Part shown: positions 17,379 through 27,976 of the stretch, one piece after another
How positions within the stretch are numbered: position 1 is the first letter of the stretch
Layout of the letters: every line of letters begins with the position of its first letter
Origin: an uncultured Saprospiraceae bacterium
GTDB lineage: Bacteria; Bacteroidota; Bacteroidia; Chitinophagales; Saprospiraceae
Direction: 5' to 3'
Assembly: GCA_947311465.1 (NCBI GenBank)
Contig: CAMZLN010000096.1
Span: 1-37,351, forward strand
Length of the DNA: 37,351 nucleotides
Translations under genes and position numbers: made by a program
Notes under the pieces: generated by a model
Database searches by the model: none
Told to the model about the DNA's origin: nothing
The model's input: the letters and a program-made list of their open reading frames with translations, nothing else

Positions 17379-17732
17379 ATGAACAATTTAAGAAATTCAA
17401 TTCAATTAATCGGAAACTTAGGAAGCAATCCAGAAATTAAAGAAATCAATGGTGGTAGAAAATTGGCTAAGGTTGCCATCGCCACAAAAGATATTTATCA
17501 TAACGCAAATGGCGAAAAAGTGGTAGAAACATCTTGGCATAATATCGTTGCTTGGGGAAAGGTAGCTGAAAATATGGAAGTATTTTTAAGAAAAGGAAAT
17601 GAAGTGGCAATGAAAGGTAAATTGCAACACAGAAATTATATTGACAAGGATGGAAACAAAAGAAACATAACTGAAATATTGGTAAAAGAATTCATGCTTC
17701 TTTCAAAGTCACAGCCTAAAGCTGAAGCATAA
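17379..17732 (+). CDS. ssb: Single-stranded DNA-binding protein, copy 2
   Basis: Tandem paralogue closely similar to 16932-17279 along its length. Confidence 0.93.
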   Translation: MNNLRNSIQLIGNLGSNPEIKEINGGRKLAKVAIATKDIYHNANGEKVVETSWHNIVAWGKVAENMEVFLRKGNEVAMKGKLQHRNYIDKDGNKRNITEILVKEFMLLSKSQPKAEA

Positions 17733-17748
17733 ATTTTTCATTTATAGG

Positions 17749-17783
17749 TGCACTCCACTTGGATGTGCATCTATATTTTTATC
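17749..17783 (+). terminator. Probable terminator after ssb pair
   Basis: AGGTGCACtccacttggatGTGCATCT stem-loop followed by atatttttatc. Confidence 0.5.
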
Positions 17784-17805
17784 ACTTTATACGAATTTAT
17801 TAACA

Positions 17806-19095
17806 ATGAAAGAAGATTTCTTACACTATATTTGGAGATTTCAAAAATTTCAGACTTCTAATATGAAAACTTCTAGCGGTGAGGATATCCATATCATTTC
17901 GATTGGTCAATACAACACGCATGCAGGTCCTGATTTTTTGGATGCAAGAATAAAAATCGGAGATACTTTATGGGCAGGGCATGTAGAAATTCATATCAAT
18001 AGTTCTGATTGGATGTTGCACGGACATCAATCGGATAAAGATTATGACAATGTTATCCTTCATGTCGTTTTTGATGATGATCAAAAAATATTTCGATCTT
18101 CGGGGAGTCAAATTGCTGCGTTTTCTTTAAAAAATAGAATATTCCCCAAAATGGAAGCCCAATATTTGAAATTATTGAATAATAAATACTGGATTCCTTG
18201 TCAACATCAATTTCATAAAATATGTCAAATCAAAAAAAATATTTGGTATGATCGCCTTTTAATTGAAAGACTAGAAGAAAAAATTCAGACAATCAACTCA
18301 ACCTTAAAAATGAATAATGATGATTGGGAGAAAACATTTTTTCAAACATTGGCAGTGAACTTTGGTTTAAAAGTCAATAAACTTCCTTTTGATCTTCTCG
18401 CTAAATCTATTGACTTGAATATTATTGCTAAACACCGAGATAATGAATTTCAAATAGCTGCATTATTATTTGGGCAATCTGGATTATTGGATTCTGATTT
18501 TGATGACGAATATCCAAATAATCTTAAAAAGGAATATGCTTTTCTTAAACAAAAGTATCAACTTACTCCGATTAAAAAAGAAAGTTGGAAATTTCTTAGA
18601 CTGCGACCACAAAACTTCCCAACTATCCGTATTGCGCAATTTTCTAAATTGCTATTCCAAGAATCACATCTTTTTTCAAGAATGCTTTCTGCTAAATCGA
18701 TTTTTGAAATTGAAAATATTTTTAAAATAGAATTGCCAATTTATTGGAACAATCACTTCATATTTGATAAATCATCAATTCAACGTATAAAATTACTAGG
18801 AAAAAGTACAATTCACTTAATTGTAATTAATACAATTGTCCCATTTCTATTCCTTTATGGTAAATCAAAAGGAATTTCTGAATATCAAGACAAGGCGATT
18901 CATTTGCTAGAAACATTAAAAGGTGAATCAAATAGCATAATTGATAATTGGACGAAGTTAGGGGAAAACCCTAAAAGTGCTTATGATACACAAGCTCTTT
19001 TGCAATTAAAAAATGCTTATTGTAATCACAAAAAATGTTTGAATTGTAGTATTGGAAATGCTATTTTGCAAGAAAGTAGCCATGTTTTATCTTGA
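17806..19095 (+). CDS. DUF2851-family protein
   Basis: MKEDFLHYIWRFQKF..., GQYNTHAGPDFLDARIKIGDTLWAGHVEIHINSSDW..H, NVILHVVF; C-terminal CxxxCLNCSIG. Confidence 0.88.
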   Translation: MKEDFLHYIWRFQKFQTSNMKTSSGEDIHIISIGQYNTHAGPDFLDARIKIGDTLWAGHVEIHINSSDWMLHGHQSDKDYDNVILHVVFDDDQKIFRSSGSQIAAFSLKNRIFPKMEAQYLKLLNNKYWIPCQHQFHKICQIKKNIWYDRLLIERLEEKIQTINSTLKMNNDDWEKTFFQTLAVNFGLKVNKLPFDLLAKSIDLNIIAKHRDNEFQIAALLFGQSGLLDSDFDDEYPNNLKKEYAFLKQKYQLTPIKKESWKFLRLRPQNFPTIRIAQFSKLLFQESHLFSRMLSAKSIFEIENIFKIELPIYWNNHFIFDKSSIQRIKLLGKSTIHLIVINTIVPFLFLYGKSKGISEYQDKAIHLLETLKGESNSIIDNWTKLGENPKSAYDTQALLQLKNAYCNHKKCLNCSIGNAILQESSHVLS

Positions 19096-19156
19096 TATAG
19101 CTTGTAAATACAATTTATATCATTATTTTGCAGTTCAAATAAAAAAAACTTGAATT

Positions 19157-19588
19157 ATGATAAATCAAAAATCTATCTTAAGCCTTTTGGCTTTTATGTG
19201 CTTGACATTGATAATGAATGCACAATCTCTTATTGGAACTTGGAAAACCATAGATGATGAGTCTGGTGAGCCAAAGTCTCATATTACTATTTATGAAGAA
19301 AATGGAAAGTTTTATGGAAAAGTAATTAAGCTATTAGCCGCTGCTTCTTCTACTGTTTGTACTGAATGTCCAGGTGATAAAAAAGGACAACCAATTGAAG
19401 GTATGGTTATCCTTTGGGATTTGAAACCATATAAAGACTATTGGAGTTATGGGCAAATTATGGATCCTGCTACTGGTAAAATATATAAGGCAAGTGTCTG
19501 GATGGACGGAAATGATAAATTAAGTGTAAGAGGATATATTGGATTTTCATTACTCGGTAGAACTCAGACTTGGCATAAAATAAATTGA
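19157..19588 (+). CDS. DUF2147-family secreted protein
   Basis: Signal peptide; LIGTWKTIDDESGEPKSHITIYEENGKFYGKV, DPATGKIYKASVWM, GYIGFSLLGRTQTW. Confidence 0.88.
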   Translation: MINQKSILSLLAFMCLTLIMNAQSLIGTWKTIDDESGEPKSHITIYEENGKFYGKVIKLLAAASSTVCTECPGDKKGQPIEGMVILWDLKPYKDYWSYGQIMDPATGKIYKASVWMDGNDKLSVRGYIGFSLLGRTQTWHKIN

Positions 19589-19686
19589 GTCATAAAGAAA
19601 AATAAATAAATATTCAAATTTTATACAATAAAAATTTAATCTTTTTGGTTTAATATGCGAATCATTTAATCTTTTAATATTTATTT

Positions 19687-19914
19687 ATGAATGCAAACTT
19701 TACACTTAATCTAATTCGTTATATCTACAATGAGACCAGTATTTCTCAAAAGTTGAAAATTGAAGAAGAATTGAACAACAGCTATGAAAAGAGTTGTACA
19801 TACTTAAATGTAAAAATGGGGTATGATCAATTACCTAAAGTCGTTTTTACACCTTCAAAGAATATACTGAACAATATTTTAGAATATAGCCAAAGAAAAA
19901 CGGTAGAAGCTTAA
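19687..19914 (+). CDS. Small conserved hypothetical protein
   Basis: 75-aa ORF (LIRYIYNETS...PSKNILNNILEYSQ) followed by a strong terminator. Confidence 0.65.
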   Translation: MNANFTLNLIRYIYNETSISQKLKIEEELNNSYEKSCTYLNVKMGYDQLPKVVFTPSKNILNNILEYSQRKTVEA

Positions 19915-19931
19915 TTTTACCTTTTTCCAAT

Positions 19932-19970
19932 AAAAAGCCTTCATTGATACTTTCAATGAAGGCTTTTTTT
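19932..19970 (+). terminator. Rho-independent terminator
   Basis: AAAAAGCCTTCATTGAtactTTCAATGAAGGCTTTTTTT. Confidence 0.9.
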
Positions 19971-19986
19971 GTATTTTGCATATTAT

Positions 19987-20073
19987 ATAGTGTCTAGACG
20001 GAAACTTATCAAAATTAAAAATATCAAAAATAATTCATTTTGCAAAAATTGTGAGTTTCCATCCAATCACTAT
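19987..20073. repeat. Short inverted-repeat-bounded element upstream of recA
   Basis: ATAGTGtctagacGGAAACT ... AGTTTCCatccaatCACTAT. Confidence 0.5.
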
Positions 20074-20137
20074 TTAGTATGTTTACAACGGATACCACTT
20101 AAAACAAATTAATTTATAAAACTTTTTATTTGAAAAA

Positions 20138-20168
20138 TTTGTTTTATTAAATATTTTATTTATATTTG
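20138..20168 (+). promoter_or_regulatory. recA promoter, TTTG-N19-TATATTTG
   Basis: TTTG at 20138-20141, 19-nt spacer, TATATTTG at 20161-20168; about 30 nt before the ATG at 20199. Confidence 0.7.
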
Positions 20169-20198
20169 TATTATCAATTAAATAAACAACAGAATATC

Positions 20199-21260
20199 AT
20201 GTCAAAAGAAAAAGAAGAAAAATTAAAAGCACTAAAATCAACCGTCGATCGCTTAGAAAAATCCTATGGAAAAGGTATCGTAATGAGACTAGGTGATAAA
20301 ACCGTTTTGGATGTCGAAGCTATCCCTACTGGATCCCTTAGCTTGGATTTAGCTCTAGGTATCAATGGATTACCAAAGGGAAGAATCATTGAAATCTACG
20401 GACCTGAATCTTCTGGTAAAACAACTTTAGCTATTCACGCTATTGCCGAATGTCAAAAGCAAGGCGGTATTGCTGCTTTTATCGATGCTGAACATGCATT
20501 TGATAGAAATTATGCATCAGCTTTAGGCGTTGATGTAGACAACTTATTGATTTCTCAACCAGACAATGGTGAACAAGCACTTGAAATTACGGAACATTTA
20601 ATCCGTTCTGGTGCCATTGATATCATCGTAGTCGATTCTGTAGCTGCTTTAGTGCCGAAAGCAGAGATTGAAGGAGAAATGGGTGATTCTAAAATGGGCC
20701 TTCAAGCTCGACTTATGTCTCAAGCAATGAGAAAATTAACTGGAACTATCGGCAAAACGGGTAGTGCATGTATTTTTATCAATCAACTTAGAGAGAAAAT
20801 TGGTGTCATGTTCGGTAATCCCGAAACAACAACGGGTGGTAATGCATTGAAATTTTATGCATCTGTTCGTTTGGATATCAGAAAATCTGGCTCTGCTATA
20901 AAAGATAAGGAAGGAAATGTTGTTGGAAATCACGTTAGAGTAAAAGTGGTTAAAAATAAATTGGCTTCTCCTTTTAGAATTGCTGAATTTGATATAACCT
21001 TCGGTAAAGGAATTTCTAAAACAGGTGAAATTATCGATATTGGAGTAGATCAAGATATCATCAATAAAAGTGGATCATGGTATAGTTACAATGGGTCTAA
21101 AATCGCGCAAGGAAGAGAATCTGCAAAAAGATTTATGGATGACAATCCTGAATTGGCAAATGAAATTGAAGCATTAATTAAAGCTAAAATTAATGGAGAT
21201 GTTGAAGTTGTAGCTGAAACAAAAGAAACAAAAACTCCTGAAGCAGAAAATGCAAAATAA
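20199..21260 (+). CDS. recA: Recombinase RecA
   Basis: [14 protein letters not shown] Walker [43 protein letters not shown]. Start placed at MSKEKEEK; the longer track start lies inside the promoter. Confidence 0.98.
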   Translation: MSKEKEEKLKALKSTVDRLEKSYGKGIVMRLGDKTVLDVEAIPTGSLSLDLALGINGLPKGRIIEIYGPESSGKTTLAIHAIAECQKQGGIAAFIDAEHAFDRNYASALGVDVDNLLISQPDNGEQALEITEHLIRSGAIDIIVVDSVAALVPKAEIEGEMGDSKMGLQARLMSQAMRKLTGTIGKTGSACIFINQLREKIGVMFGNPETTTGGNALKFYASVRLDIRKSGSAIKDKEGNVVGNHVRVKVVKNKLASPFRIAEFDITFGKGISKTGEIIDIGVDQDIINKSGSWYSYNGSKIAQGRESAKRFMDDNPELANEIEALIKAKINGDVEVVAETKETKTPEAENAK

Positions 21261-21286
21261 AAACTATTTTGCACAGTACCTAAAAT

Positions 21287-21326
21287 AAAAATGGCTGTCC
21301 CAATTTGATTTGAGATAGCCATTTTT
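21287..21326. terminator. Bidirectional terminator after recA
   Basis: aaaaATGGCTgtcccaatttgatttgagatAGCCATttttc. Confidence 0.75.
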
Positions 21327-21431
21327 CACTTAAATCAGTCACAGTATCAATAATATTCCTTCTTTAAAGCAAAACTGAAACCAAAATAACCTACAGAAGA
21401 AACAACATTTATTTCTACACAATTCCTAAAT
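21322..21431. repeat. Inverted copy of the 3598-3710 intergenic repeat (copy D)
   Basis: Reverse complement (ttaggaattgtgtagaaataaatgttgtttcttctgtaggttattttggtttcagttttgctttaaagaaggaatattattgatactgtgactgatttaagtgaaaaatg) aligns to 3598-3710 with few mismatches. Confidence 0.85.
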
Positions 21432-21937
21432 TATTTCTTCATCATTTTACTCCATCCAAATCTGAACACAATCAACATACCAATAAATAGAAAAATTACA
21501 TTCTGAAATGGAACAACGGATATCACAAAAATTCTCGTCTTTTCCATAAACCACATCATCATCATTACCACTGTAATCATCATAATCATGCCAGACAACT
21601 TTCCAAAACCCGGTATATGATCTAAGTCAACATTCTTGCGAATAATTAAAAAAGTAATCATCATTGAAAGAATTGGTAATATCTGAGTGTAAACATCAGT
21701 ATCAAATATTGATTTCCGCTCGAATAAAAATAAATATATACTTAAAGTAACTGCAAATATACCAGGTACTGCCACTAAATAAATTAATGTAGAATATAAA
21801 AATTTCCAAGGTGATAGATGTCCTTCTCCTTTGCCCATTACATTTGACAAAATTGCAGTTAAAGGAATCATTGCAAAAAAAGCAAGAATATATCCTGGGT
21901 TTGCTGCGATTAAATCTAAAAATTCTCTTAACGTCAT
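21431..21937 (-). CDS. Hypothetical integral membrane protein
   Basis: 168 aa, about four TM segments; no family recognised. Confidence 0.7.
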   Translation of the reverse strand: MTLREFLDLIAANPGYILAFFAMIPLTAILSNVMGKGEGHLSPWKFLYSTLIYLVAVPGIFAVTLSIYLFLFERKSIFDTDVYTQILPILSMMITFLIIRKNVDLDHIPGFGKLSGMIMMITVVMMMMWFMEKTRIFVISVVPFQNVIFLFIGMLIVFRFGWSKMMKK

Positions 21938-21977
21938 TTTATCTAATTATTTAAACTTTCCAATACTAAAATAGATG

Positions 21978-23204
21978 CTACAAGTCTAACAATAAAGTAG
22001 TTGGATCTTCCAAAAGTTTCTTCACCTTCACTAAAAATGTTACAGATGTACTTCCATCAATAACTCTATGGTCGTATGATAACGCTAAATACATCATTGG
22101 ACGAATTTCAACCTGACCATTTACGGCAACAGGCCTTTGCTGTATTGTATGCATTCCTAATATTGCAGATTGTGGCTCATTAATAATGGGCGTACTCATC
22201 ATAGATCCAAATATCCCACCATTGGTAATCGTAAATGTTCCGCCTGACATTTCGTCTAAAGTCAACTTTCCATCTCTTGCTTTCTTTGCAAGTGCTTTTA
22301 TTGCCAATTCAATTTCTGAAAATGACATGGACTCAACATTTTTAACAGGCGGCACAACCAATCCAGTAGGAGTCGAAATCGCAATAGAAATATCAGCAAA
22401 GTCATGAAAAATTAATTCGTTGCCATTAATTTGGGCATTTACACTTGGCATTTCCATCAACGTTTTTGCACATGCCTTTGCAAACAAAGACATAAAACCT
22501 AATTTTACGCCGTATTTTTCAACAAATCGTTCTTGATATTTCTTCCTGAGTTTCATGATTTCAGACAAGTCGACTTCGTTAAAAGTAGTCAACATCGCAG
22601 TGTTATTTTTTGCAGAAACTAAGCGAGAAGCAATAGTTCTCCTCATTCTACTCATCTTTTCTCTTCTAGTTCCTCTTGAAAAATGCTCAACATTGGCAAG
22701 TACTTCCTTTTCTTTATCTTTTACTGGAGTCTTAGTTGGAGCAGGCTTTGTGATATTTACAACATCTCCTTTGGTAATTCTGCCGTCCTTTCCTGTACCA
22801 TTAATTGATGTGACATCAATTCCCTTTTCAGCAATAATTTTCTGAGCTGCTGGCGATGGAGTACCTTTTGCATAAGAATCATTATTTTTCACTGGAGCTT
22901 CACTCTTCGTAACTTCTTTTGTTGGATTCACTTTTTGTGGTGTAGGATCATCTGAACCCGCAGTTACACTGGTATCAATCTTTGCTACCAAAGCACCAAT
23001 TTCCAAATCATCATCTTCATTAGCGACATAAATTAATTTTCCTGCCGCTTCAGCAGGAAATTCTAAAGTTGCTTTGTCAGACTCAAACTCACATATGGGT
23101 TCATCAATCTTAACAAATGCTCCATCTTCAATTAACCATTGAGAAAGTGTTACTTCTGTAATTGATTCTCCAATTGTTGGAACTCTTAATTCGATAATTG
23201 CCAT
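21978..23204 (-). CDS. odhB: 2-oxoglutarate dehydrogenase E2 (dihydrolipoyl succinyltransferase)
   Basis: Lipoyl domain ([18 protein letters not shown]), E3-binding domain ([32 protein letters not shown]), catalytic [12 protein letters not shown]. Start at MAIIELRVP. Confidence 0.95.
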   Translation of the reverse strand: MAIIELRVPTIGESITEVTLSQWLIEDGAFVKIDEPICEFESDKATLEFPAEAAGKLIYVANEDDDLEIGALVAKIDTSVTAGSDDPTPQKVNPTKEVTKSEAPVKNNDSYAKGTPSPAAQKIIAEKGIDVTSINGTGKDGRITKGDVVNITKPAPTKTPVKDKEKEVLANVEHFSRGTRREKMSRMRRTIASRLVSAKNNTAMLTTFNEVDLSEIMKLRKKYQERFVEKYGVKLGFMSLFAKACAKTLMEMPSVNAQINGNELIFHDFADISIAISTPTGLVVPPVKNVESMSFSEIELAIKALAKKARDGKLTLDEMSGGTFTITNGGIFGSMMSTPIINEPQSAILGMHTIQQRPVAVNGQVEIRPMMYLALSYDHRVIDGSTSVTFLVKVKKLLEDPTTLLLDL

Positions 23205-23402
23205 ATTTATTATTTTGTTCTTTTGCAAAAATGGTTCTTATATTTTTGAAATACAAGCACATTTACTTTTATTTTATAGGTTCTTTACCAAATTCCGTTT
23301 TTAGGAAAACAATAATTTCGAAACAATGTCGAAAAGAATCCTAATGTTTTTGATTTTTTATCATTCAGGAAAATTGTCAAAAAACAATTTTATCGATTGA
23401 CC

Positions 23403-24296
23403 CTATCTTGGATTATATCTAAACATAAATATTTTTGGAATGCCCCCTTTCCCCTCATTTGAAACAAATAAATTTCCTTCTTCATCAAAGAACATACCCT
23501 CTGGCTGTCTATGAATTACTTTATCCATTTTCTCCAAATGTATAATTTTACAGTTAGGATTTAATACCATTAACATCTTTCCACGACTAGATATAAGGTA
23601 AATGTTTTTTGTTTGGGGGTGTATTGCAATTGCTGATGGTGCAAATTTCAACTTCTTGGAATCTAGATAGGGACTAAACTTTTCTAAAAGGTGGTTATTT
23701 TTTGATTTGCGAATAAATGACTTAAAGTCATCTAAAGTTATTACAATCATTGGATCTGGAATCAATGATTTAGTTTCTAGATCAAAGCGATAAACCCCTC
23801 TTGCCAAATCATCTGTATATTGTGTATCAATATCGCCTTTACATGCTATCAACAATTGATTATGTTCTTTATCAAAACAAAGCCCTTCTAGATTATTTTG
23901 TTTATTCAACGGTGTTTTATATTTAATTCTTGCCAATGTGTCTGCCCCATCATCATATACTTCATATATAGATCCGTTACTTTTTAAAACAAATAAATGA
24001 TCCTCAACAAATGCTAAATCCTCATAATCACCCCTATGATGAAATCTCTTTTTTGAAATTAATGCTCCAGTAAATGTGTTAAAAGTATATAAATTACCAT
24101 TTTCATCTTCTACGGCTGTAATTTCATTGGGATTTTTACCAATAGCAATCCCAGATATCTCTTCCAATTCTGGAATTAAAAGTATAGAAGTATCTGGATT
24201 ATTAATATTATAGGGAAATCTATAATCTATATCTTGACCTACTATTCCAAAGGAATATAATTGTAAACCGAAAAATATTAAAAGAAATTTGTTCAT
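23403..24296 (-). CDS. Secreted SdiA-regulated-like beta-propeller protein
   Basis: Signal peptide; LEEISGIAI, YEDLAFV, NNLEGLCFDKEHNQLLIACKG, SAIAIHPQTKNIYLISSRGKMLMVL, QPEGMFFDEEGNLFVSNEG. Confidence 0.75.
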   Translation of the reverse strand: MNKFLLIFFGLQLYSFGIVGQDIDYRFPYNINNPDTSILLIPELEEISGIAIGKNPNEITAVEDENGNLYTFNTFTGALISKKRFHHRGDYEDLAFVEDHLFVLKSNGSIYEVYDDGADTLARIKYKTPLNKQNNLEGLCFDKEHNQLLIACKGDIDTQYTDDLARGVYRFDLETKSLIPDPMIVITLDDFKSFIRKSKNNHLLEKFSPYLDSKKLKFAPSAIAIHPQTKNIYLISSRGKMLMVLNPNCKIIHLEKMDKVIHRQPEGMFFDEEGNLFVSNEGKGGIPKIFMFRYNPR

Positions 24297-24579
24297 TTGT
24301 TTTTGCTTTTACTTTACTTGTGATATTAACGGATAAAAATATTGAATAGTTATACGAAATGGAACAAAAGTTGAAATCTGAATAGAAATTTTACTTCTTT
24401 TTTGGTGAAAGTGAATTTATTCTGGGCGTTTTCCTTAGGAGTTGGATTGTGTTTTATAATTTTTAATTGTAAAATTATTCCCAAGATATATGTAAAAATT
24501 TGTGCCAACCTACTCCGTATTATCCACAAATAAAACTACATTTGTTCATCTTTTTAAAACAACATAAACATAAGAGCAA

Positions 24580-25605
24580 ATGCTAGATTTTTCCTCCGTC
24601 GAAATCCAACAAATTATCAATCATTATGTAGGTAATCAAGTCAATGAAGAACCATTGAATTTATCTGAATCTACAATTACTATGGATGATAATACGACTA
24701 TGGAATTATTAGATTATCTTCTAAATCCATTTGTACCTGCTGACTTTCACAGTCTGGCTTATCCTGAAAATAATCGTATCTTTAATATGGTGGATTCTAT
24801 TTTTGAAGATCCCGCTGAATTTATTCCAAAATCTAGAATGATGGCAACATGGCTCGCAGATGTAATTCAAAGCCCGAAGGTAGCAGGTGGTGATATTACT
24901 GTAGCTCATTTCGTAAATGTTGGAATTGGTGATGATGTTGTTGATGCAATAGGAATTTTTAAGTCGGAACGAAAAATGGATTTTATCAATTTTAATATTT
25001 TAGAAAATCCTGTTTCAATTGATACTTCTTACGGATATGCACTAAAAGGTGTAGATATTGGGGTGATCATTTTTAATATTAATAAAGAAGATGGTTACAA
25101 TTTATTGACATTTGACAAAATCAATAGATTACCAAAATTACAGTATTGGAAAAATGAATTCCTTGATGTTAAACCCATCAATGATGATTATCAACAAACT
25201 GATCAAGTCTTAAAAATCACTAAAGATTTTGTTGTAAAAGAATGTAAAGGTGAAGTAAGTGCTACTGACCAAATTGACTTACTTAATCGTTCAGTTGATT
25301 ATTTTAAATCACATGACAATTTCGATCGTGAAGAATTTGAGCAAGAAGTTTTCACACAACCTAGTTTAATTGAAAATTTTAGAAGTTTTGATGAAAGCTA
25401 TAGAACTGAAAAGGAAATTGAAACAACTGATAATTTTGAAATATCAGAACGTGCCGTAAAAAAACAAGAGCGTGCATTTAAAAAAGTTTTAAAACTCGAT
25501 AAAAATTTCCATATCTATATCCATGGCAAAAAAGATTTGATTGAAAAAGGAATTGAGTCCGATGGGCGCAAATACTACAAAATCTATTATGAAGAAGAGA
25601 AATAG
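24580..25605 (+). CDS. Nucleoid-associated protein (NdpA/YejK-like family)
   Basis: IQQIINHYVGNQVNEEPLNLS, KSRMMATWLADVIQSPKVAGGDITVAHFVNV, LKITKDFVVKE. Confidence 0.85.
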   Translation: MLDFSSVEIQQIINHYVGNQVNEEPLNLSESTITMDDNTTMELLDYLLNPFVPADFHSLAYPENNRIFNMVDSIFEDPAEFIPKSRMMATWLADVIQSPKVAGGDITVAHFVNVGIGDDVVDAIGIFKSERKMDFINFNILENPVSIDTSYGYALKGVDIGVIIFNINKEDGYNLLTFDKINRLPKLQYWKNEFLDVKPINDDYQQTDQVLKITKDFVVKECKGEVSATDQIDLLNRSVDYFKSHDNFDREEFEQEVFTQPSLIENFRSFDESYRTEKEIETTDNFEISERAVKKQERAFKKVLKLDKNFHIYIHGKKDLIEKGIESDGRKYYKIYYEEEK

Positions 25606-25606
25606 A

Positions 25607-27889
25607 TTATTTGACAAATAAAATCTTCGTAACGATAGATTCTGGAGCGCTATTATCGGCATTAGTCCCAAAAACTAAATAGACTCCTGTTGAAGCAATT
25701 CGTCCGTTGTAATCTTTTCCATCCCAGATGGCTTGACCTCCTAAGGCTTTTGTTTCATAAAATAACTTGCCTGTTATATCAGTAATTTTTACATTGGAAT
25801 TTTCTGCTAAGCCTTTTATGGCAATCACTCCTGTATAATCTGGACGAACAGGGTTTGGAAAAACCGTTACATTTGTACTATGAAACTTTTTCGAGCCTGT
25901 CGCATCAGAACGATATACCACTAAACCCAAACGGGTACCAATATAAACTTCTCCACTATTGGGGTCTATCTCAATATCTCGTATGACATTATCGGGTAAC
26001 GGGCTATTCTTTGTATCAAAATGCGCCACTTGTTGTTGCCCACTTGGAGATAATACGAAAACTCCATTGTCCGTTCCAAACCACTTTCGGTTGGCTCCGT
26101 CAACAGCAATTGTATTTATATTCTCTCCAGAAAGTAAATATGCATTTTCATCATCAAATTCGTTGGAATCAATTATTCTTTTCGAACCTTTACAATCTCT
26201 ATCCATTATAGAACTTCCACATTCAAATACGACTGCTCCATCAAGTGTACCCACCCATACATCACCATTTAAGTCAAGCGCCATTCCATTTACATGGTTT
26301 TCGGGAAGATTATCGTTGATAGTAATAAATCTTTTTTCATCATCGGATTTGTCATCAAAAGTTCCATGTTCATTAAATACCAATATACCTTGCCCAAATA
26401 CAACAAACCATTTATTCCCATAGCTATCGATTATCATATCCCTTAAATCTGGACTGGTTGTCACATTAAAATTGGCCCAGGTTCCGTCCTCTTTCATAAC
26501 ACAAATTGGTTTTTGAGCACTACTATTTGCCATCCATAAATTTGCGTCATCATCAAAAGCAATACCTGCTACTCTTGTATTGTTGCCAAATTTTTGAAGT
26601 GCCGAATTCTCAGAATTATATACAACTAATTCTTCACCGTTTTTTTCAATTAATCCACCCCAAAAAGAAGAGATATATAACCGATTATCTTTTGGATGAA
26701 ATATTGCTTTATGATGCTCTCTAGCAGCATCCTTGTCTTTTAAGTATTTAATATTACTGCCATACCTTTTCCATAATCCTTCTTCTAAAGTAAAAAATCC
26801 AGCCTTATTATCAGGTGCTAAATGATTTTCATAGGCTGTAGCAATACATAGCACTCCGTTTTTTAATGCGACATCATTTACAGACGAAGTATATGGGGCA
26901 TTAATCGAATGATATTTGCAATCTGTAGCATTTTTACCCGAAATTTCTCTCAAATCATGCCATTTACTCCCTATCCAAAATGTTCCATTTTCATCTTCAA
27001 TGCCGTAGCCAACTGCTCCAGTGCACTTTGAAGGTAGCTCCGTAAGCTCTTTTTGTTCATCTAAATAATATAGTTTCCCTTCTGTATTAACCAATCCTAT
27101 CAAGATACCAGCACCTTCGGCAGTAATATACTTCACTCCATATTCTTCTTCTGAAACAATTTTTTCAATGCCATCATTCGTTTTTACAAATACGGTATCA
27201 TTTACATCAAAATAGATGGAGTTGAATTTATCACAAATCGCATTGGAAGAATAAACGGCAGGAAATCCATCCTCAATATCAAAATAACTCCATTGATTGA
27301 TATCTTGTAAATTAAGGTTGCCTGTCGTATTTCCATAAAAAATACCATCATCACTCGCTACATATAAGGTATCATGCAGTTTTGTAATTCCATTTACAGA
27401 AGTTTGAAAATCATACGTTTCTACAAACTCATATTCTTTTAAATCAAAAATTACAACGCCAAATTTACACGCAAAATGGGCCAATCCATTGCCATCAATA
27501 TAAATATCATTAATCGCTCTTGCAAGAAAATTCCCATCTGTTTGGATGGCTGAAAAAGATGTGATATTTCCATTTTCTGCTACTACATCAAACGAACTAT
27601 TGTTGTAAATAACGATTAATGATTTTGTGGTCTTATCATATTTTACAAAACTAACATTTGAATGCGTAAGTCCGTTTAATTTACTATGAGACCTTTGAGA
27701 TCCATCAGATTTATCCATCTCAATGTAAGACAAAGGGGTCGCAAGATATAAAGTTGTTTCACTTTGTGTTAGATAGTGAAATGATTTTTCGGATAAATAT
27801 CCTTTCCACTGTCCAATTGAAATATCAGTCTGACCAAACACAAAATTCGTAAAAAACAATAATACAGTAATAGTAAAAAAACGATTCAT
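25607..27889 (-). CDS. PorZ-like two-component-regulator-propeller protein with T9SS C-terminal sorting-like domain
   Basis: N-terminal signal and beta-propeller repeats; C-terminal VFPNPVRPDYTGVIAIKGLAENSNVKITDITGKLFYETKALGGQAIWDGKDYNGRIASTGVYLVF. Start at MNRFF. Confidence 0.82.
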   Translation of the reverse strand: MNRFFTITVLLFFTNFVFGQTDISIGQWKGYLSEKSFHYLTQSETTLYLATPLSYIEMDKSDGSQRSHSKLNGLTHSNVSFVKYDKTTKSLIVIYNNSSFDVVAENGNITSFSAIQTDGNFLARAINDIYIDGNGLAHFACKFGVVIFDLKEYEFVETYDFQTSVNGITKLHDTLYVASDDGIFYGNTTGNLNLQDINQWSYFDIEDGFPAVYSSNAICDKFNSIYFDVNDTVFVKTNDGIEKIVSEEEYGVKYITAEGAGILIGLVNTEGKLYYLDEQKELTELPSKCTGAVGYGIEDENGTFWIGSKWHDLREISGKNATDCKYHSINAPYTSSVNDVALKNGVLCIATAYENHLAPDNKAGFFTLEEGLWKRYGSNIKYLKDKDAAREHHKAIFHPKDNRLYISSFWGGLIEKNGEELVVYNSENSALQKFGNNTRVAGIAFDDDANLWMANSSAQKPICVMKEDGTWANFNVTTSPDLRDMIIDSYGNKWFVVFGQGILVFNEHGTFDDKSDDEKRFITINDNLPENHVNGMALDLNGDVWVGTLDGAVVFECGSSIMDRDCKGSKRIIDSNEFDDENAYLLSGENINTIAVDGANRKWFGTDNGVFVLSPSGQQQVAHFDTKNSPLPDNVIRDIEIDPNSGEVYIGTRLGLVVYRSDATGSKKFHSTNVTVFPNPVRPDYTGVIAIKGLAENSNVKITDITGKLFYETKALGGQAIWDGKDYNGRIASTGVYLVFGTNADNSAPESIVTKILFVK

Positions 27890-27976
27890 AAAACACAAGT
27901 TTGTCATGCAAAAATATAAATGTAAAACAAAAATGTAATAATATTATTGTTTAATAATTAGAAAATAACAGATTCC

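Noticed and set aside
21266-21429. Full MITE-like copy with two inverted ends after recA
   Set aside because: The second end-like sequence (gcacagtaccta) is in direct, not inverted, orientation relative to the end at 21404-21429; only the 110-bp homology is supported.
25959-26423. Plus-strand 154-aa ORF
   Set aside because: Antisense to the PorZ-like gene; no recognisable motif.
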